62,636 nt of DNA, from the NCBI GenBank assembly GCA_016281495.1, contig JAEEIU010000007.1:1-62636 (forward strand). Direction: 5' to 3'. The first letter of the stretch is position 1, and each line of letters opens with the position of its first letter. This stretch comes from Treponema sp. Lineage in GTDB: Bacteria > Spirochaetota > Spirochaetia > Treponematales > Treponemataceae. The notes beneath the pieces were generated by a model that saw nothing but the letters and a program-made list of their open reading frames with translations, had not been told where the DNA came from and did no database searches. This document shows positions 50,813 to 60,115 of this stretch, one piece after another. The translations under genes and the position numbers were made by a program.

Positions 50813-53800
50813 ATGATAAATACATTATCAACAAATTCAATTATTCCCTTAATCTCCTCATGGAAAGAGCTTAAACAGGCTGTACTTTCAAGTAATGATC
50901 AGAAAACGGTGTTTCCGATAAGCATACAGGGTTTGTACGGAAGCCTCCCTGCATTTTTCATGAGTGAATGGCTCAAATACCAGAACTCTCTCTTAATACA
51001 TAACCGCCAGTTCAACGAAAAGATACAGTCAAATTCTCAGGATTATGTTATTTTTGTTGCCACTCAAAAGGATGCCGAGGAATGTGAATCAGACCTTTTA
51101 ACGGTTTTTGGAGATAATTGTGAGGTTTATGTATTCCAATGGTGGGGAATGATGCCGTATCGTGCCGCGGGAAAGGGGTCTGCGGTATTTGGAAACAGGG
51201 CTGGAGTTCTTGCACGTCTTTGCCAAAAAAATTCCGGCCAGTCAAAACCAAGAATATTCATAGTTTCCCAGAGGGCGCTTCTTTCTCCTTTGCCTCCTCC
51301 ACAATATTTGAGGAAACAGATTTTCAGGATAAGGAAAAACCAGAGTTTAAATATAATGGATTTGTCCGAGCATCTTTCCTCGATGGGCTACCTGCGTGTT
51401 CCAAAGGTAGGGGTAAGGGGAGAATATGCCATCCGTGGTGAAGTATTGGACATCTTCATGCCGGGAGAAGAAAGGCCTGACCGAATTGTCTTTGATTTTG
51501 ATACGGTTGAGCAGATCAAGTCATTTGACGTGGAAACGCAATCCTCAAAAGAAAACAAGGATTCCCTTTTGGTTTACCCGATGAAGGAAGTCTTATGGAC
51601 TGATGAACTTGTGTCAAAACTGGAGGAGGTTCTTGAAAATCAGGAAAAAGGCGGAATAGTAAATAATTTTGCAGAATACGATGAACAAAAGAAAAAGGGC
51701 GGCACGGACCATTCATTTTCTTCTGGTAAAATAAAAGAAAAAAAAGATGATGATAAAAGCAGCGTATTTTATGACAAGACGGATCAAGTGCACCTTGCCT
51801 TTACTCCAAAAGGAAAGGAAGAAAAAGAGCGCATCCTGACGGAACTTGCCGTAAACCGTGAGAGCGAGGGAGAGGAACTTTTCTATCCGGTTTTATGGGA
51901 CAGGCTTTATTCGTTTATAGATTATATTGATGATGACGACACCATTTTCTGCTACGACTGGGAACGGCTTTCAAATACCCAGGATGTCTACCGGAATGAA
52001 TTTGAAGTCTCATACCGCACCGCAAGGCAAAACCTTCCTGTCCTTCCGCCATCCTACATGCTACTGGACTTTGGCACCCTAATGGCCCAGCACGAGAGGC
52101 ATCTGCGTTTTTGCGCACTTCCATCTTCTGAAAAGGCTGAAACAGAGGGTACAGATGAAACGGGAACAGATTCCACAAGTCCCGCAACATTCCGCATGCA
52201 CAGTCAGCCTGCCGAAAACTATCTGGGAAACATCAATTACTTTAAGGAACAGCTAGAACAAAAGCAAAAGGACCATTGGCATGTTTACGTCTTTGCGGAT
52301 AACCCGAACCAGGCGCTTCGTCTGCAGGAAGTGGTAAGGCAGTACATTACCCCGGAGGATACAAGTCTGTACCCTGTGCAGGTTTTGTCACAGCCGCTTA
52401 CGGAAGGTTTTTGCATAAGCGATGAAAAGCTTCTTGTAATCCAGGAAAACGAAATCTTTGGACGCAAGAAACACACGCCAAAGAGCCTTAGGAAAGTAAG
52501 GTCAGAGGCAATCAACACCTTTGTCGACTTGCACACGGGAGATTATGTCGTTCACGCAAATTACGGAATCGGCCTCTTTAAGGGGATTGAACGCATCAAG
52601 GCGGCGGGCACGGAACGCGATTACATCAAGCTTGAATATGCGGATGAGGAGTCAATCTTTGTACCCATTGAACAGGTCAACATGGTACAGCGCTATATCG
52701 GAAATGAAAATTCAACTCCGAAGCTGGACAAAATCGGTTCCAAGAGCTGGAATGCAAGAAAGGCAAGGGCACAGCAAAAGGCACAGGAAATTGCTGAAAA
52801 ACTCATAGATCTGTACTCCAAAAGACAGTCTTCAAGGGGATTTTCATTCCCAAAGGATACAGAATGGCAGGCGGCATTTGAAGCGGCGTTCCCATACGAG
52901 GACACGGCAGACCAGTATTCTGCGACGGAAGAGATTAAGGCAGACATGGAACGCCCCGTACCGATGGACAGGCTTGTGTGTGGAGACGTAGGATACGGCA
53001 AAACCGAGATTGCAATGCGTGCGGCCTTTAAGGCGGTGATGGGAGGAAAACAGGTGGCATTCCTGGCTCCGACCACAATCCTTAGTGAGCAGCACTTTGA
53101 AAATGCAATTGAGCGCTTTAAAAACTTCCCCGTAAAGATTGCCCAGCTTTCACGTTTTGTAAGTCCGTCGGATCAGAAAAAGACATTGAAGCTTCTTGAG
53201 GAAGGCCAGATTGACATTCTGGTAGGCACGCACAGGATCCTTCAAAAAGACGTAATCTACAAGGACCTGGGGCTTTTGATAATCGACGAGGAACAGCGCT
53301 TTGGAGTAAAGGACAAGGAAAAGCTCAAGGTGATGAAAAACAACGTGGACTGCCTTGCCATGAGCGCGACCCCGATTCCAAGGACCCTCCACATGAGCCT
53401 CTTGAAAATCCGCGACATATCGCTTCTGGCGACTCCACCGCAAAACAGACAGGCCATAGAAACTTCCGTTGAGGCCTATTCAGAGGAAAAAATAGCGGCC
53501 GCGATAAGGCATGAGGTTACAAGGGGCGGACAGGTCTTCTTCCTCCACAACAGGGTGGAATCCCTTGAGGAGACCCGCATAAGGCTTCAGCATATGGTTC
53601 CCGAGATGCTGATAGAGACCGCACACGGACAGATGGAGGCCGAAGAGCTTGACGACATTTTCCGAAGGTTCAAGATGGGGGGCTTTCATGTTCTGGTTGC
53701 GACTACAATCATAGAAAACGGAATCGACATACCCAACGTTAACACAATCATAATAGACCGGGCGGACATGTACGGTGTAAGCCAGCTTTACCAGCTCAGG

Positions 53801-54526
53801 GGTCGTGTGGGACGAAGCGACAGAAAGGCATACGCATATCTTTTTTATCCCGAGCACAAGGCTTTGTCCGAGGATGCCATGAAGAGGCTTCAGGTAATAG
53901 GCGACTTTACGGAACTTGGCTCCGGATTCAAGATTGCGATGAAGGACATGGAAATCCGCGGGGCAGGTGACTTACTGGGGCGCGACCAGAGCGGTGAATC
54001 CATTCATGCGGTCGGCTTTGAGATGTACCTTTACCTTGTGAATTCCGCAATACAGAAGCTGAGCGACTCCGACTGGATGGCACCCGAAGAAGTCCTGCTT
54101 GAGCTTGAATATTCAGGATACATACCCGACACATACATCAGCGACGATCAGACAAAGATGGAAATGTACAAGAAGATTTCGGCAGTCAAGAAGGACCAGG
54201 AACTTGAGGCAATAAGCGAGGAACTGAACGACCGCTTTGGACCTGTACCGGCGGAGGTAAGCAGCCTTTTGAATCTGGCGGCCATAAGGATAATATGCAC
54301 CAAGCTGGGCATCACTTCCCTTGTCGAAAGAAAGCAGACGGCAACGGTGGAATTCAGCAGGGTGGCAAAGGTGAACGTAGACAAGCTGCTTGGAATGATA
54401 AAGTCAGATCCGTCGTCAATATCACTGGATCCCCAGCATCCCAACCGACTTATGCTAAAGACAAAATCCATAGACTTGAACACCAAGTGCGAGTTCATCT
54501 GCGGAAAACTGGGCCAGCTGGTGTAG
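50813..54526 (+). CDS. mfd: Transcription-repair coupling factor
   Basis: 1237 residues, somewhat long for the family because of a charged insert at about 285-330 (KKKGGTDHSFSSGKIKEKKD). The UvrB-like N-terminus has VFATQ-type strands and RVGVRGEYAIRGEVLDIFM-like features, the RNA-polymerase-interaction domain is VDLHTGDYVVHANYGIGLF, and the translocase has GDVGYGKTEIAMRAAFK (Walker A), IIDEEQRFG (motif II) and LYQLRGRVGRSDRKAYAYLF. It removes stalled RNA polymerase at lesions and recruits UvrA. The ribosome site before ATG is weak. Confidence 0.96.
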   Translation: MINTLSTNSIIPLISSWKELKQAVLSSNDQKTVFPISIQGLYGSLPAFFMSEWLKYQNSLLIHNRQFNEKIQSNSQDYVIFVATQKDAEECESDLLTVFGDNCEVYVFQWWGMMPYRAAGKGSAVFGNRAGVLARLCQKNSGQSKPRIFIVSQRALLSPLPPPQYLRKQIFRIRKNQSLNIMDLSEHLSSMGYLRVPKVGVRGEYAIRGEVLDIFMPGEERPDRIVFDFDTVEQIKSFDVETQSSKENKDSLLVYPMKEVLWTDELVSKLEEVLENQEKGGIVNNFAEYDEQKKKGGTDHSFSSGKIKEKKDDDKSSVFYDKTDQVHLAFTPKGKEEKERILTELAVNRESEGEELFYPVLWDRLYSFIDYIDDDDTIFCYDWERLSNTQDVYRNEFEVSYRTARQNLPVLPPSYMLLDFGTLMAQHERHLRFCALPSSEKAETEGTDETGTDSTSPATFRMHSQPAENYLGNINYFKEQLEQKQKDHWHVYVFADNPNQALRLQEVVRQYITPEDTSLYPVQVLSQPLTEGFCISDEKLLVIQENEIFGRKKHTPKSLRKVRSEAINTFVDLHTGDYVVHANYGIGLFKGIERIKAAGTERDYIKLEYADEESIFVPIEQVNMVQRYIGNENSTPKLDKIGSKSWNARKARAQQKAQEIAEKLIDLYSKRQSSRGFSFPKDTEWQAAFEAAFPYEDTADQYSATEEIKADMERPVPMDRLVCGDVGYGKTEIAMRAAFKAVMGGKQVAFLAPTTILSEQHFENAIERFKNFPVKIAQLSRFVSPSDQKKTLKLLEEGQIDILVGTHRILQKDVIYKDLGLLIIDEEQRFGVKDKEKLKVMKNNVDCLAMSATPIPRTLHMSLLKIRDISLLATPPQNRQAIETSVEAYSEEKIAAAIRHEVTRGGQVFFLHNRVESLEETRIRLQHMVPEMLIETAHGQMEAEELDDIFRRFKMGGFHVLVATTIIENGIDIPNVNTIIIDRADMYGVSQLYQLRGRVGRSDRKAYAYLFYPEHKALSEDAMKRLQVIGDFTELGSGFKIAMKDMEIRGAGDLLGRDQSGESIHAVGFEMYLYLVNSAIQKLSDSDWMAPEEVLLELEYSGYIPDTYISDDQTKMEMYKKISAVKKDQELEAISEELNDRFGPVPAEVSSLLNLAAIRIICTKLGITSLVERKQTATVEFSRVAKVNVDKLLGMIKSDPSSISLDPQHPNRLMLKTKSIDLNTKCEFICGKLGQLV

Positions 54527-54585
54527 GGGGAGGCTAGAATTGATACAGTCTTTAGCTAAGTTTTTCCATTAGCTACATGAAAAGT

Positions 54586-55674
54586 TTAGTTTCGTAGAAA
54601 TTCCCAGGCTCTTTTACCTGTATGCGGAGCACCACCTGTTTTTTTAACCAGAAAATTCTGTATTTTATACATAAAAGGTTCCATGGCATAGTCACAACGT
54701 GAGACAAGCTTATATTTTCCATTGATATTTGCTTCACAAATATATTCATTAGCGTCGGATGCTTTTACATCGTAGCTTGTTTCCTGATTGTAAAAATCAC
54801 ATTCATCAAGCAAATCAATCAGTTCATCCAACTCCGATTTACTGATTTCAATTTTTTCATGTCTGGCCGGACTGTCTTCCACTATCACTTCCATGCTTCT
54901 TGAAAACCTTGTCCAGTTGACTTTAATGACATACGAATATGAATCTTTCATCATTCCTGAATCAATGCAATAAAACCTGATTTCGTTCTGTCCTTTTTTC
55001 ATGGACACAATACTGACGGGATCAAAATAATCAAGAAAACTAGATAGAAATTCATTTTGAAATTGACTTAATACTCCTTTTGGAAAATAATTTTGAGCAT
55101 CAGAATCATTGTTTTGTTTATCGTATTCTGTAATTTCTTTTACTGGTGTTATGGAATGATTTTCGCAAAAATAAAGATATTTATCATATTCATCCCACTC
55201 GATACAATACTTTCTGAATAAATCTATGTAATCGATTTCTTTATACTCCAGGATTCTTCCTTTTTCTTTAAGGTTCGAAAGACTTTCCGGGTGCTGCTCC
55301 AAAAACGAATTATAATCCGTATCTTCTCTGATTGTTTGGTTTTTTATCAAAAGATGATAAACCTTATTGTTGAGTTCCCCGAACAGACAATCCCTCTGAA
55401 TTTTAATGTAAAAATAAAATGGAAAGTCTTCCTTGTAGCGTTCTATGTATGAATCAATGTTTTCCAATTCTTTTTCAGCGGTTTTAATAAAATCAATGTC
55501 ATTTTCCTTATACATCAATTTATAAAATTCGGACTTATGTACCAGCGAAAGCTCTTTGTTCTGTTGATATGTTATATTGATATTAAAATAACAGAAGAAA
55601 CCTAAAAGAATTAAAAAGAAAATAAAAATTATTGTAAGGCTTATTTTACTTCGTTGGAAATCTATTGTTTTCAT
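54586..55674 (-). CDS. Membrane-anchored putative immunity protein of Rhs cassette 1
   Basis: 362 residues with one N-terminal helix (about 10-31) and a large extracytoplasmic domain rich in Asp, Glu and Tyr. No family is recognised. It follows the Rhs-tip gene with the JAMM-like domain by 24 bases on the same strand, the usual toxin-immunity order, and GGAGAAG precedes ATG. Its outward orientation implies that the toxin is met outside the cytoplasm. The C-terminal part (EISKSELDELIDLLDECDFY, YICEANINGKYKLVSRCDY) looks like a beta domain. Confidence 0.7.
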   Translation of the reverse strand: MKTIDFQRSKISLTIIFIFFLILLGFFCYFNINITYQQNKELSLVHKSEFYKLMYKENDIDFIKTAEKELENIDSYIERYKEDFPFYFYIKIQRDCLFGELNNKVYHLLIKNQTIREDTDYNSFLEQHPESLSNLKEKGRILEYKEIDYIDLFRKYCIEWDEYDKYLYFCENHSITPVKEITEYDKQNNDSDAQNYFPKGVLSQFQNEFLSSFLDYFDPVSIVSMKKGQNEIRFYCIDSGMMKDSYSYVIKVNWTRFSRSMEVIVEDSPARHEKIEISKSELDELIDLLDECDFYNQETSYDVKASDANEYICEANINGKYKLVSRCDYAMEPFMYKIQNFLVKKTGGAPHTGKRAWEFLRN

Positions 55675-55698
55675 TTTACTTCTCCATTTAATTAAATA

Positions 55699-56550
55699 TC
55701 AAAAAAGACCTGGATTATATGGTATATAACTGTCTTTTCTGTAATAAATTGAATCCCAAGAAGTCGTTGTTTGTGCATCAACATATTCATTATATAAATG
55801 ATACATTTGAGGATTGATATATGAATTATTATGTGAAGAATAAAAAATACTTTTGGGATCAACTGGTAAGTCAGAATTTATTGTAATAACGTTGCCATAT
55901 ATATCAAAAGACTTAAGATTTCCATCAGGAGTAACCAGATATTCTTTTCCAATATGTGAATTACAATAGTTTGATTTATCTTTATACATGGAATCATAAT
56001 CAGCATCTGAAGGAATATCGTCTAAATGATTAGGATCAAAAGAACCGTGACTGTGGATTTTTGAAACGAATCTCTGTCCTTTTTCAAGTTTCATATTTGC
56101 TATAGATTTTTTTCTTTCCCCCTGCAAAGGTATATTGTAAGAAAACTTTGTTCCTTCATCGGTTTCGTACGAATAAATGACAGAGGCATATTCACGATCA
56201 TCATGAATAGAATCATCTGCATAAGTTTTAGCCCAATCTTTTGCAGCTTCTTCAGGAGAATTAAAAGGGTCTCCTGCAAATCTTCCATCCGGATCCACAT
56301 ACCTAATCGGATTATTCCCCGCATAGTGATATAAGTTTCCGTTAACCGAATTATAGATGCCACCCATACCCGGCAGATTACCTGCATCGCTGGCATTTCC
56401 CTTACACGCAGAGGGCACATACTCGCCGAGAGCCGGATCCGTACTGATCCAGCGGCTGTACTTGGGGTCCAGGTATCGTGCACCGTTCTCTCCATTTTCT
56501 TGAGAGACAAGGAAATAGGTTGTTTGTAAATTGTGATTTGATAAACACAT
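55699..56550 (-). CDS. Rhs-core protein with JAMM/DUF4329-like C-terminal tip
   Basis: 283 residues from ATG 56550, with GAGGAG just upstream; the frame is open four codons further. The Rhs-associated core runs from GARYLDPKYSRWISTDPALG (about 23-42) to RYVDPDGR (about 83-90). The tip has E120 in EYASVIY, H166 and H168 in KIHSHGSF, and S181-x-x-D184 in PSDADYDS, the E...HxH...SxxD zinc-peptidase (JAMM/DUF4329) pattern, followed by YLVTPDGNLKSFDI. There is no signal peptide. It lacks the 45-residue N-terminal module of its neighbours but keeps FLVSQENGENG before the core. Confidence 0.8.
   Translation of the reverse strand: MCLSNHNLQTTYFLVSQENGENGARYLDPKYSRWISTDPALGEYVPSACKGNASDAGNLPGMGGIYNSVNGNLYHYAGNNPIRYVDPDGRFAGDPFNSPEEAAKDWAKTYADDSIHDDREYASVIYSYETDEGTKFSYNIPLQGERKKSIANMKLEKGQRFVSKIHSHGSFDPNHLDDIPSDADYDSMYKDKSNYCNSHIGKEYLVTPDGNLKSFDIYGNVITINSDLPVDPKSIFYSSHNNSYINPQMYHLYNEYVDAQTTTSWDSIYYRKDSYIPYNPGLF
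56283..56493 (-). repeat. Rhs-core DNA repeat, copy 1
   Basis: Approximate bounds. Encodes ARYLDPKYSRWISTDP through NPIRYVDPDGR. The DNA, more GC-rich than the tips on either side, is near-identical to the other four copies, for example around TTGGGGTCCAGGTATCGTGC. Confidence 0.85.
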
Positions 56551-56628
56551 ATTTCTCCTCAATCATAATGTGTAATTATCATGTCGTTAATACAATTCTT
56601 CATCTTCTATTAATGCTCGATTACAGTT

Positions 56629-57030
56629 TTATTTGGCATTTTCCAAAAGTTTAAGTTCATCAATTAATAAAAAATTACATAATATACTGCCAGCATCACA
56701 TACATACTCTTTATTTTCATTTACTATATATATATAGTTCTGGGAATCAATTTCAATTCTGTTATTCATTAAAGTTATAACAAAAAAACCATAATCTAAT
56801 AATTTTTTCTTTTGTTTAAATAAATGTACTTTTTGTTTACAATTTAACGCTTCAACTAATTTTCCCTTTTCAAAATCATTAAATTTATAGGTTATTTCTA
56901 TTTCACCTCTTACTGGAGAAATAAAAAAGATTTTTATGTTCTTTTTAGAATAATCTAAACTGTTTTGCCCGTATAGATTACCTAACAAAAACAATAAACA
57001 TAATGATAAAATTTTTGCTTTATTCAGCAT
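56629..57030 (-). CDS. Exported putative immunity protein of Rhs cassette 2
   Basis: 133 residues from ATG 57030 (MLNKAKILS), with AAGGAGG 6 bases upstream; the open frame runs 15 codons further. Signal peptide (about 1-20, cleavage near LYGQN). The mature part is small, Lys/Asn-rich and beta-like (KIFFISPVRGEIEITYKF, YIYIVNENKEYVCD). No family is recognised. Its start lies inside the last codons of the caspase-like toxin gene (57020-57964), the tightest coupling in the array. Export is again expected. Confidence 0.7.
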   Translation of the reverse strand: MLNKAKILSLCLLFLLGNLYGQNSLDYSKKNIKIFFISPVRGEIEITYKFNDFEKGKLVEALNCKQKVHLFKQKKKLLDYGFFVITLMNNRIEIDSQNYIYIVNENKEYVCDAGSILCNFLLIDELKLLENAK

Positions 57031-57964
57031 AATTCTCCTCCTTTTGTTTGTTAGTATGTGTAATAACCTCATCAACCAACTGATTTAAAGACTGTTTCTG
57101 TCTATCAAACCAACCACTATCATTAAATCTTATTGATTCATATTTAGTTGTAGATCCTTTCCAACCAATAAATTTAATTTTTGCTCCTAATTTATCACGC
57201 CATTTAATACCGTTTTCATTTTTATACCATTTTGACCCTTCCTGACAACAATTTTCCATTACTACAATTTTTAGATTTTTACTTATTTCAGCCGGTAAGT
57301 CATGTGGATAAAAATGCAAACCTCCTGTAGTTTGAATAGATCCATCTTCATAACCATGTCCACTTGTAACAATAAGAATAGCTTCTTCATCTTTAAAGGC
57401 GTTTATAATATCTTCTTTCGTTGCTGCTAGATTTACAAAAACAGATATTCCATTATCCCTCAACTTTTTTACATCATCCATAATTGAAGACCACTCATCT
57501 CGAAGCATCTTTTGATCATAAAAACTATGTTTCTTATATGTATATAAAAAATATACTTGAGTTTTTCCATCCGGATCCGTATACTTCACTGGATTGTTCC
57601 CCGCATAATGATACAGACTCAAGTTCACAGAATTGTATATTCCACCCATACCCGGCAGTTTATCCGCCTCATTAGACTTACCCGCAGCAGGCACATACTC
57701 TCCGAGGGCCGGATCCACGCTGATCCACCGAGAATACTTGGGGTCCAGGTATCGTGCACCGTTCTCTCCATTTCCTTGAGAAACAAGGAAATGGTTTGTT
57801 TTTAAAGTGCATGTTTTTTGGGTTGTGTCCTTGTTTGAAAACAAGAATGAGTATTGTAGGAGAAAGATAAAGAAATCAAATTTAAAATAAAATTCTTCTT
57901 GATGGGCTGATGTTTCAACCACGGTGAAAATCTTTTTATTAGTTAACATTTCAAGATCGTTCAA
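57020..57964 (-). CDS. Rhs-core protein with caspase-like C-terminal tip
   Basis: 314 residues. TTG start with AAGGAG 5 bases upstream. Residues 1-45 form the shared N-terminal module (MNDLEMLTNKKIF). The Rhs core is at about 70-134 (ending KYTDPDGK). The tip (about 135-314) shows the clan CD pattern: strand ILIVTSGHGYEDGS with His203-Gly, then strand KIVVMENCCQEG with Cys239 (or Cys240) after an acidic residue. An alternating strand/helix order precedes it. It would be a caspase-like peptidase effector. No signal peptide is present. Confidence 0.8.
   Translation of the reverse strand: MNDLEMLTNKKIFTVVETSAHQEEFYFKFDFFIFLLQYSFLFSNKDTTQKTCTLKTNHFLVSQGNGENGARYLDPKYSRWISVDPALGEYVPAAGKSNEADKLPGMGGIYNSVNLSLYHYAGNNPVKYTDPDGKTQVYFLYTYKKHSFYDQKMLRDEWSSIMDDVKKLRDNGISVFVNLAATKEDIINAFKDEEAILIVTSGHGYEDGSIQTTGGLHFYPHDLPAEISKNLKIVVMENCCQEGSKWYKNENGIKWRDKLGAKIKFIGWKGSTTKYESIRFNDSGWFDRQKQSLNQLVDEVITHTNKQKEENYAE
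57566..57768 (-). repeat. Rhs-core DNA repeat, copy 2
   Basis: Approximate bounds. Encodes ARYLDPKYSRWISVDP through NPVKYTDPDGK. Shares long identical blocks with the other copies, notably the LYHYAGNNP and GMGGIYNSVN regions. Confidence 0.85.
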
Positions 57965-58042
57965 CTTTTCTCCTTCTATTTTTTTATTCTAGTAAATTTT
58001 TATCTAAATGCTCAAGTTGTTTTCGTTATTTAAGCATCATAT

Positions 58043-58621
58043 TTATTGAAAGAAAACAAAACTTACTGTATAAATATCAATGTTTCCATCGTATTGTTTT
58101 AGGTCATATTTATCACACAAATTTAATTCAAGTTTGTTTTGACCTTGATGTAAAAAATCCAATGAATTGTAATAAGAAGCTGTTGTGTAATCATTCCGAG
58201 GAACTTTTGGGCGGATTAAATACCTGTAATCAACATCAGAGTATATTAAATATGGATTATCATGCAAATCTGTTTTTTCTTCAAACAAACAATTATTCAA
58301 ATCAATTTGAATATTTTTTCCTTTTTCTTCGATTTGTATATTTGCAGTAATTAAATAGTAATCATTTTCAAATTTTATAGAAATATATCCTATTTCTCTT
58401 TCGTTGTAAAACAGACTAAATCTGCCTTCCTTAATAGTAAAATATTTTAGAATCATTTCTCTCCTATTTTTTTCATTTTCGTGTATCTTAATATTATATG
58501 CTTTTAACGAATATATCAAAATTAGAACAAAAGACATCAAAATAAATGTATAAGATATAAAGTAAAAGGAAGATTTTTTTGAAAACATAATTTTTTTAGC
58601 AAAATAAAAGATTTTATTCAT
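58043..58621 (-). CDS. Membrane-anchored putative immunity protein of Rhs cassette 3
   Basis: 192 residues. One helix at about 19-42 follows a basic N-terminus (MNKIFYFAKKIMFSKKSS), then an extracytoplasmic beta-rich domain (GRFSLFYNEREIGYISIKF, YYLITANIQIEEKGKNIQID, VSFVFFQ end). No family is recognised. It starts 10 bases after the stop of the Rhs cassette 3 toxin gene on the same strand. The 57965-58042 gap upstream of cassette 2 holds no gene. Confidence 0.65.
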   Translation of the reverse strand: MNKIFYFAKKIMFSKKSSFYFISYTFILMSFVLILIYSLKAYNIKIHENEKNRREMILKYFTIKEGRFSLFYNEREIGYISIKFENDYYLITANIQIEEKGKNIQIDLNNCLFEEKTDLHDNPYLIYSDVDYRYLIRPKVPRNDYTTASYYNSLDFLHQGQNKLELNLCDKYDLKQYDGNIDIYTVSFVFFQ

Positions 58622-58631
58622 TCGACAATCC

Positions 58632-59696
58632 TCAATTTTTATATCTTAAATAATCAATACATTTATCAGGCAATACAGTTCCTTGAGAATCTAATTGCCA
58701 AAACTCAATTCCTGATGCATATGTTTTAGAAAAATTATTCCATTGTTTTTCATAATTATCTATTTTTTCACATAGAGATTCAAACTGTTCTCCATAATAT
58801 TGAGCTTCACAAGTTGGAATATAGTTAGAGTAAATTTGTAGCTTGTTTAAATAATATTCAGACTTCAATAAATCTCTTTGAGTAATTAAATGAGATTTAT
58901 TTAAGTTTAAACTTTCTGAATTATTTATAAAATACTCCAATCTATCTAACTCAAATTCTGCTGTTCGCAGATAACTGAAAGGATTTTCAGCAATAATCTC
59001 ATCTGATAAAAAAGCTGGAACACATTTTTCATACAGTATTTGAGCTGCTGTTATTGGTATTCCTGCATAAGGATTAATTAAACATAATGCCGATGAACCT
59101 ATAGCTCCGACAGTTTTTACAACTTTTGCCTTTTGTGTTATAAATATATCGTACTCAGATTTAAACCCTTCTGTAAAGGCTGAGGTTCCATAATAAGATT
59201 TTGTGGGTTCATATGAAGGTATCCAAGTATCCAACACTTGAATTGCTATATTAATTCCTACAGATTGGCCTGAATTGATATCAACCCTTCCATCCGGATC
59301 AACATATTTTATAGGATTATTTCCCCCATAATGATACAGACTCAAGTTCACCGAGTTGAATATTCCACCCATTCCCGGCAATTTATCCGCCTCATTCGAC
59401 TTCCCGGCAGCAGGCACATACTCTCCCAAGGCCGGATACACGCTGATCCAGCGGCTGTACTTTGGGTCGAGGTATCGGGCACCATTGGGATTTTGGGTCG
59501 ACATGTCCCCGAGTGGGGAAATTTGTCGCTTAAAAAAATAATTTCCAACTTTATTTTCAGACAAAATAAATTCATATCTTACAAGGAATAATGCAAGCTC
59601 AAGAAATGAATCGAGAAAACAGTTCTGGTATGCAGAATCATCTGCTACCAGCAGCGTGAGGAAGTTTTTCTTTTTCAACATTCTAAGCTCGCTCAA
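58632..59696 (-). CDS. Rhs-core protein with unrecognised tip
   Basis: 354 residues. TTG start (59696) with AAGGAAG upstream. Shared N-terminal module (about 1-45, MSELRMLKKKNFLTLL), then the Rhs core (about 73-136). Position 87 is Tyr in WISVYPALG where the other copies have Asp. The tip has a hydrophobic stretch at about 192-222 (VVKTVGAIGSSALCLINPYA) and a Glu/Asn/Leu-rich helical end. A membrane-inserting tip is possible; no catalytic motif is seen. Cys204, 225, 309 and others are scattered. Confidence 0.75.
   Translation of the reverse strand: MSELRMLKKKNFLTLLVADDSAYQNCFLDSFLELALFLVRYEFILSENKVGNYFFKRQISPLGDMSTQNPNGARYLDPKYSRWISVYPALGEYVPAAGKSNEADKLPGMGGIFNSVNLSLYHYGGNNPIKYVDPDGRVDINSGQSVGINIAIQVLDTWIPSYEPTKSYYGTSAFTEGFKSEYDIFITQKAKVVKTVGAIGSSALCLINPYAGIPITAAQILYEKCVPAFLSDEIIAENPFSYLRTAEFELDRLEYFINNSESLNLNKSHLITQRDLLKSEYYLNKLQIYSNYIPTCEAQYYGEQFESLCEKIDNYEKQWNNFSKTYASGIEFWQLDSQGTVLPDKCIDYLRYKN
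59285..59492 (-). repeat. Rhs-core DNA repeat, copy 3
   Basis: Approximate bounds. Encodes ARYLDPKYSRWISVYP through NPIKYVDPDGR. It carries the Asp-to-Tyr change and AGNN-to-GGNN, so it is slightly more diverged than copies 1 and 2. Confidence 0.85.
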
Positions 59697-59731
59697 TCTT
59701 CTTCCTTACAAATGGTTTTTCATGCTAATTG

Positions 59732-60115
59732 TTAATATTCTGAATATTTTTCATTCAAGACTTCAAATATACCGTTTTGATAAAGGGTATAGACTTCTAA
59801 ATATCCTCCGAACCAGTCTATATCAATTTCATATTCTGTATTATCCTGTAACTTATCAATTAAATCAGTTATATTTTCCTGGATTATTACTTCATCGTTA
59901 TTTCTTTTATAATTTCGTATATAAATTCTTTGTAGAAAATCTATAGCACGAACTTCTCCAATACCTTTTCTTCTGTTTGTGTTATCTAGCTTGATGATTA
60001 TTTCATTGTTTTCAATACCTATATATTTAACCACTTGTTTGTTTCCTGAACAAGCGGTTAATATAATTAACAATGATACCATTAATATAATTATTCCATT
60101 TCGTTTAATACCCAT
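59732..60115 (-). CDS. Lipoprotein, putative immunity protein of Rhs cassette 4
   Basis: 127 residues. A signal with lipobox LTAC (Cys22) precedes a short acidic/Asn-rich domain (GIENNEIIIKLDNTN, FLQRIYIRNYKRNNDEVIIQ, YEIDIDWFGGYLEVYTLY). No family is recognised. The start overlaps the end of the HExxH toxin gene by 25 bases. A lipoprotein tethered in the periplasm could capture the toxin before it acts, which is inference. Confidence 0.72.
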   Translation of the reverse strand: MGIKRNGIIILMVSLLIILTACSGNKQVVKYIGIENNEIIIKLDNTNRRKGIGEVRAIDFLQRIYIRNYKRNNDEVIIQENITDLIDKLQDNTEYEIDIDWFGGYLEVYTLYQNGIFEVLNEKYSEY

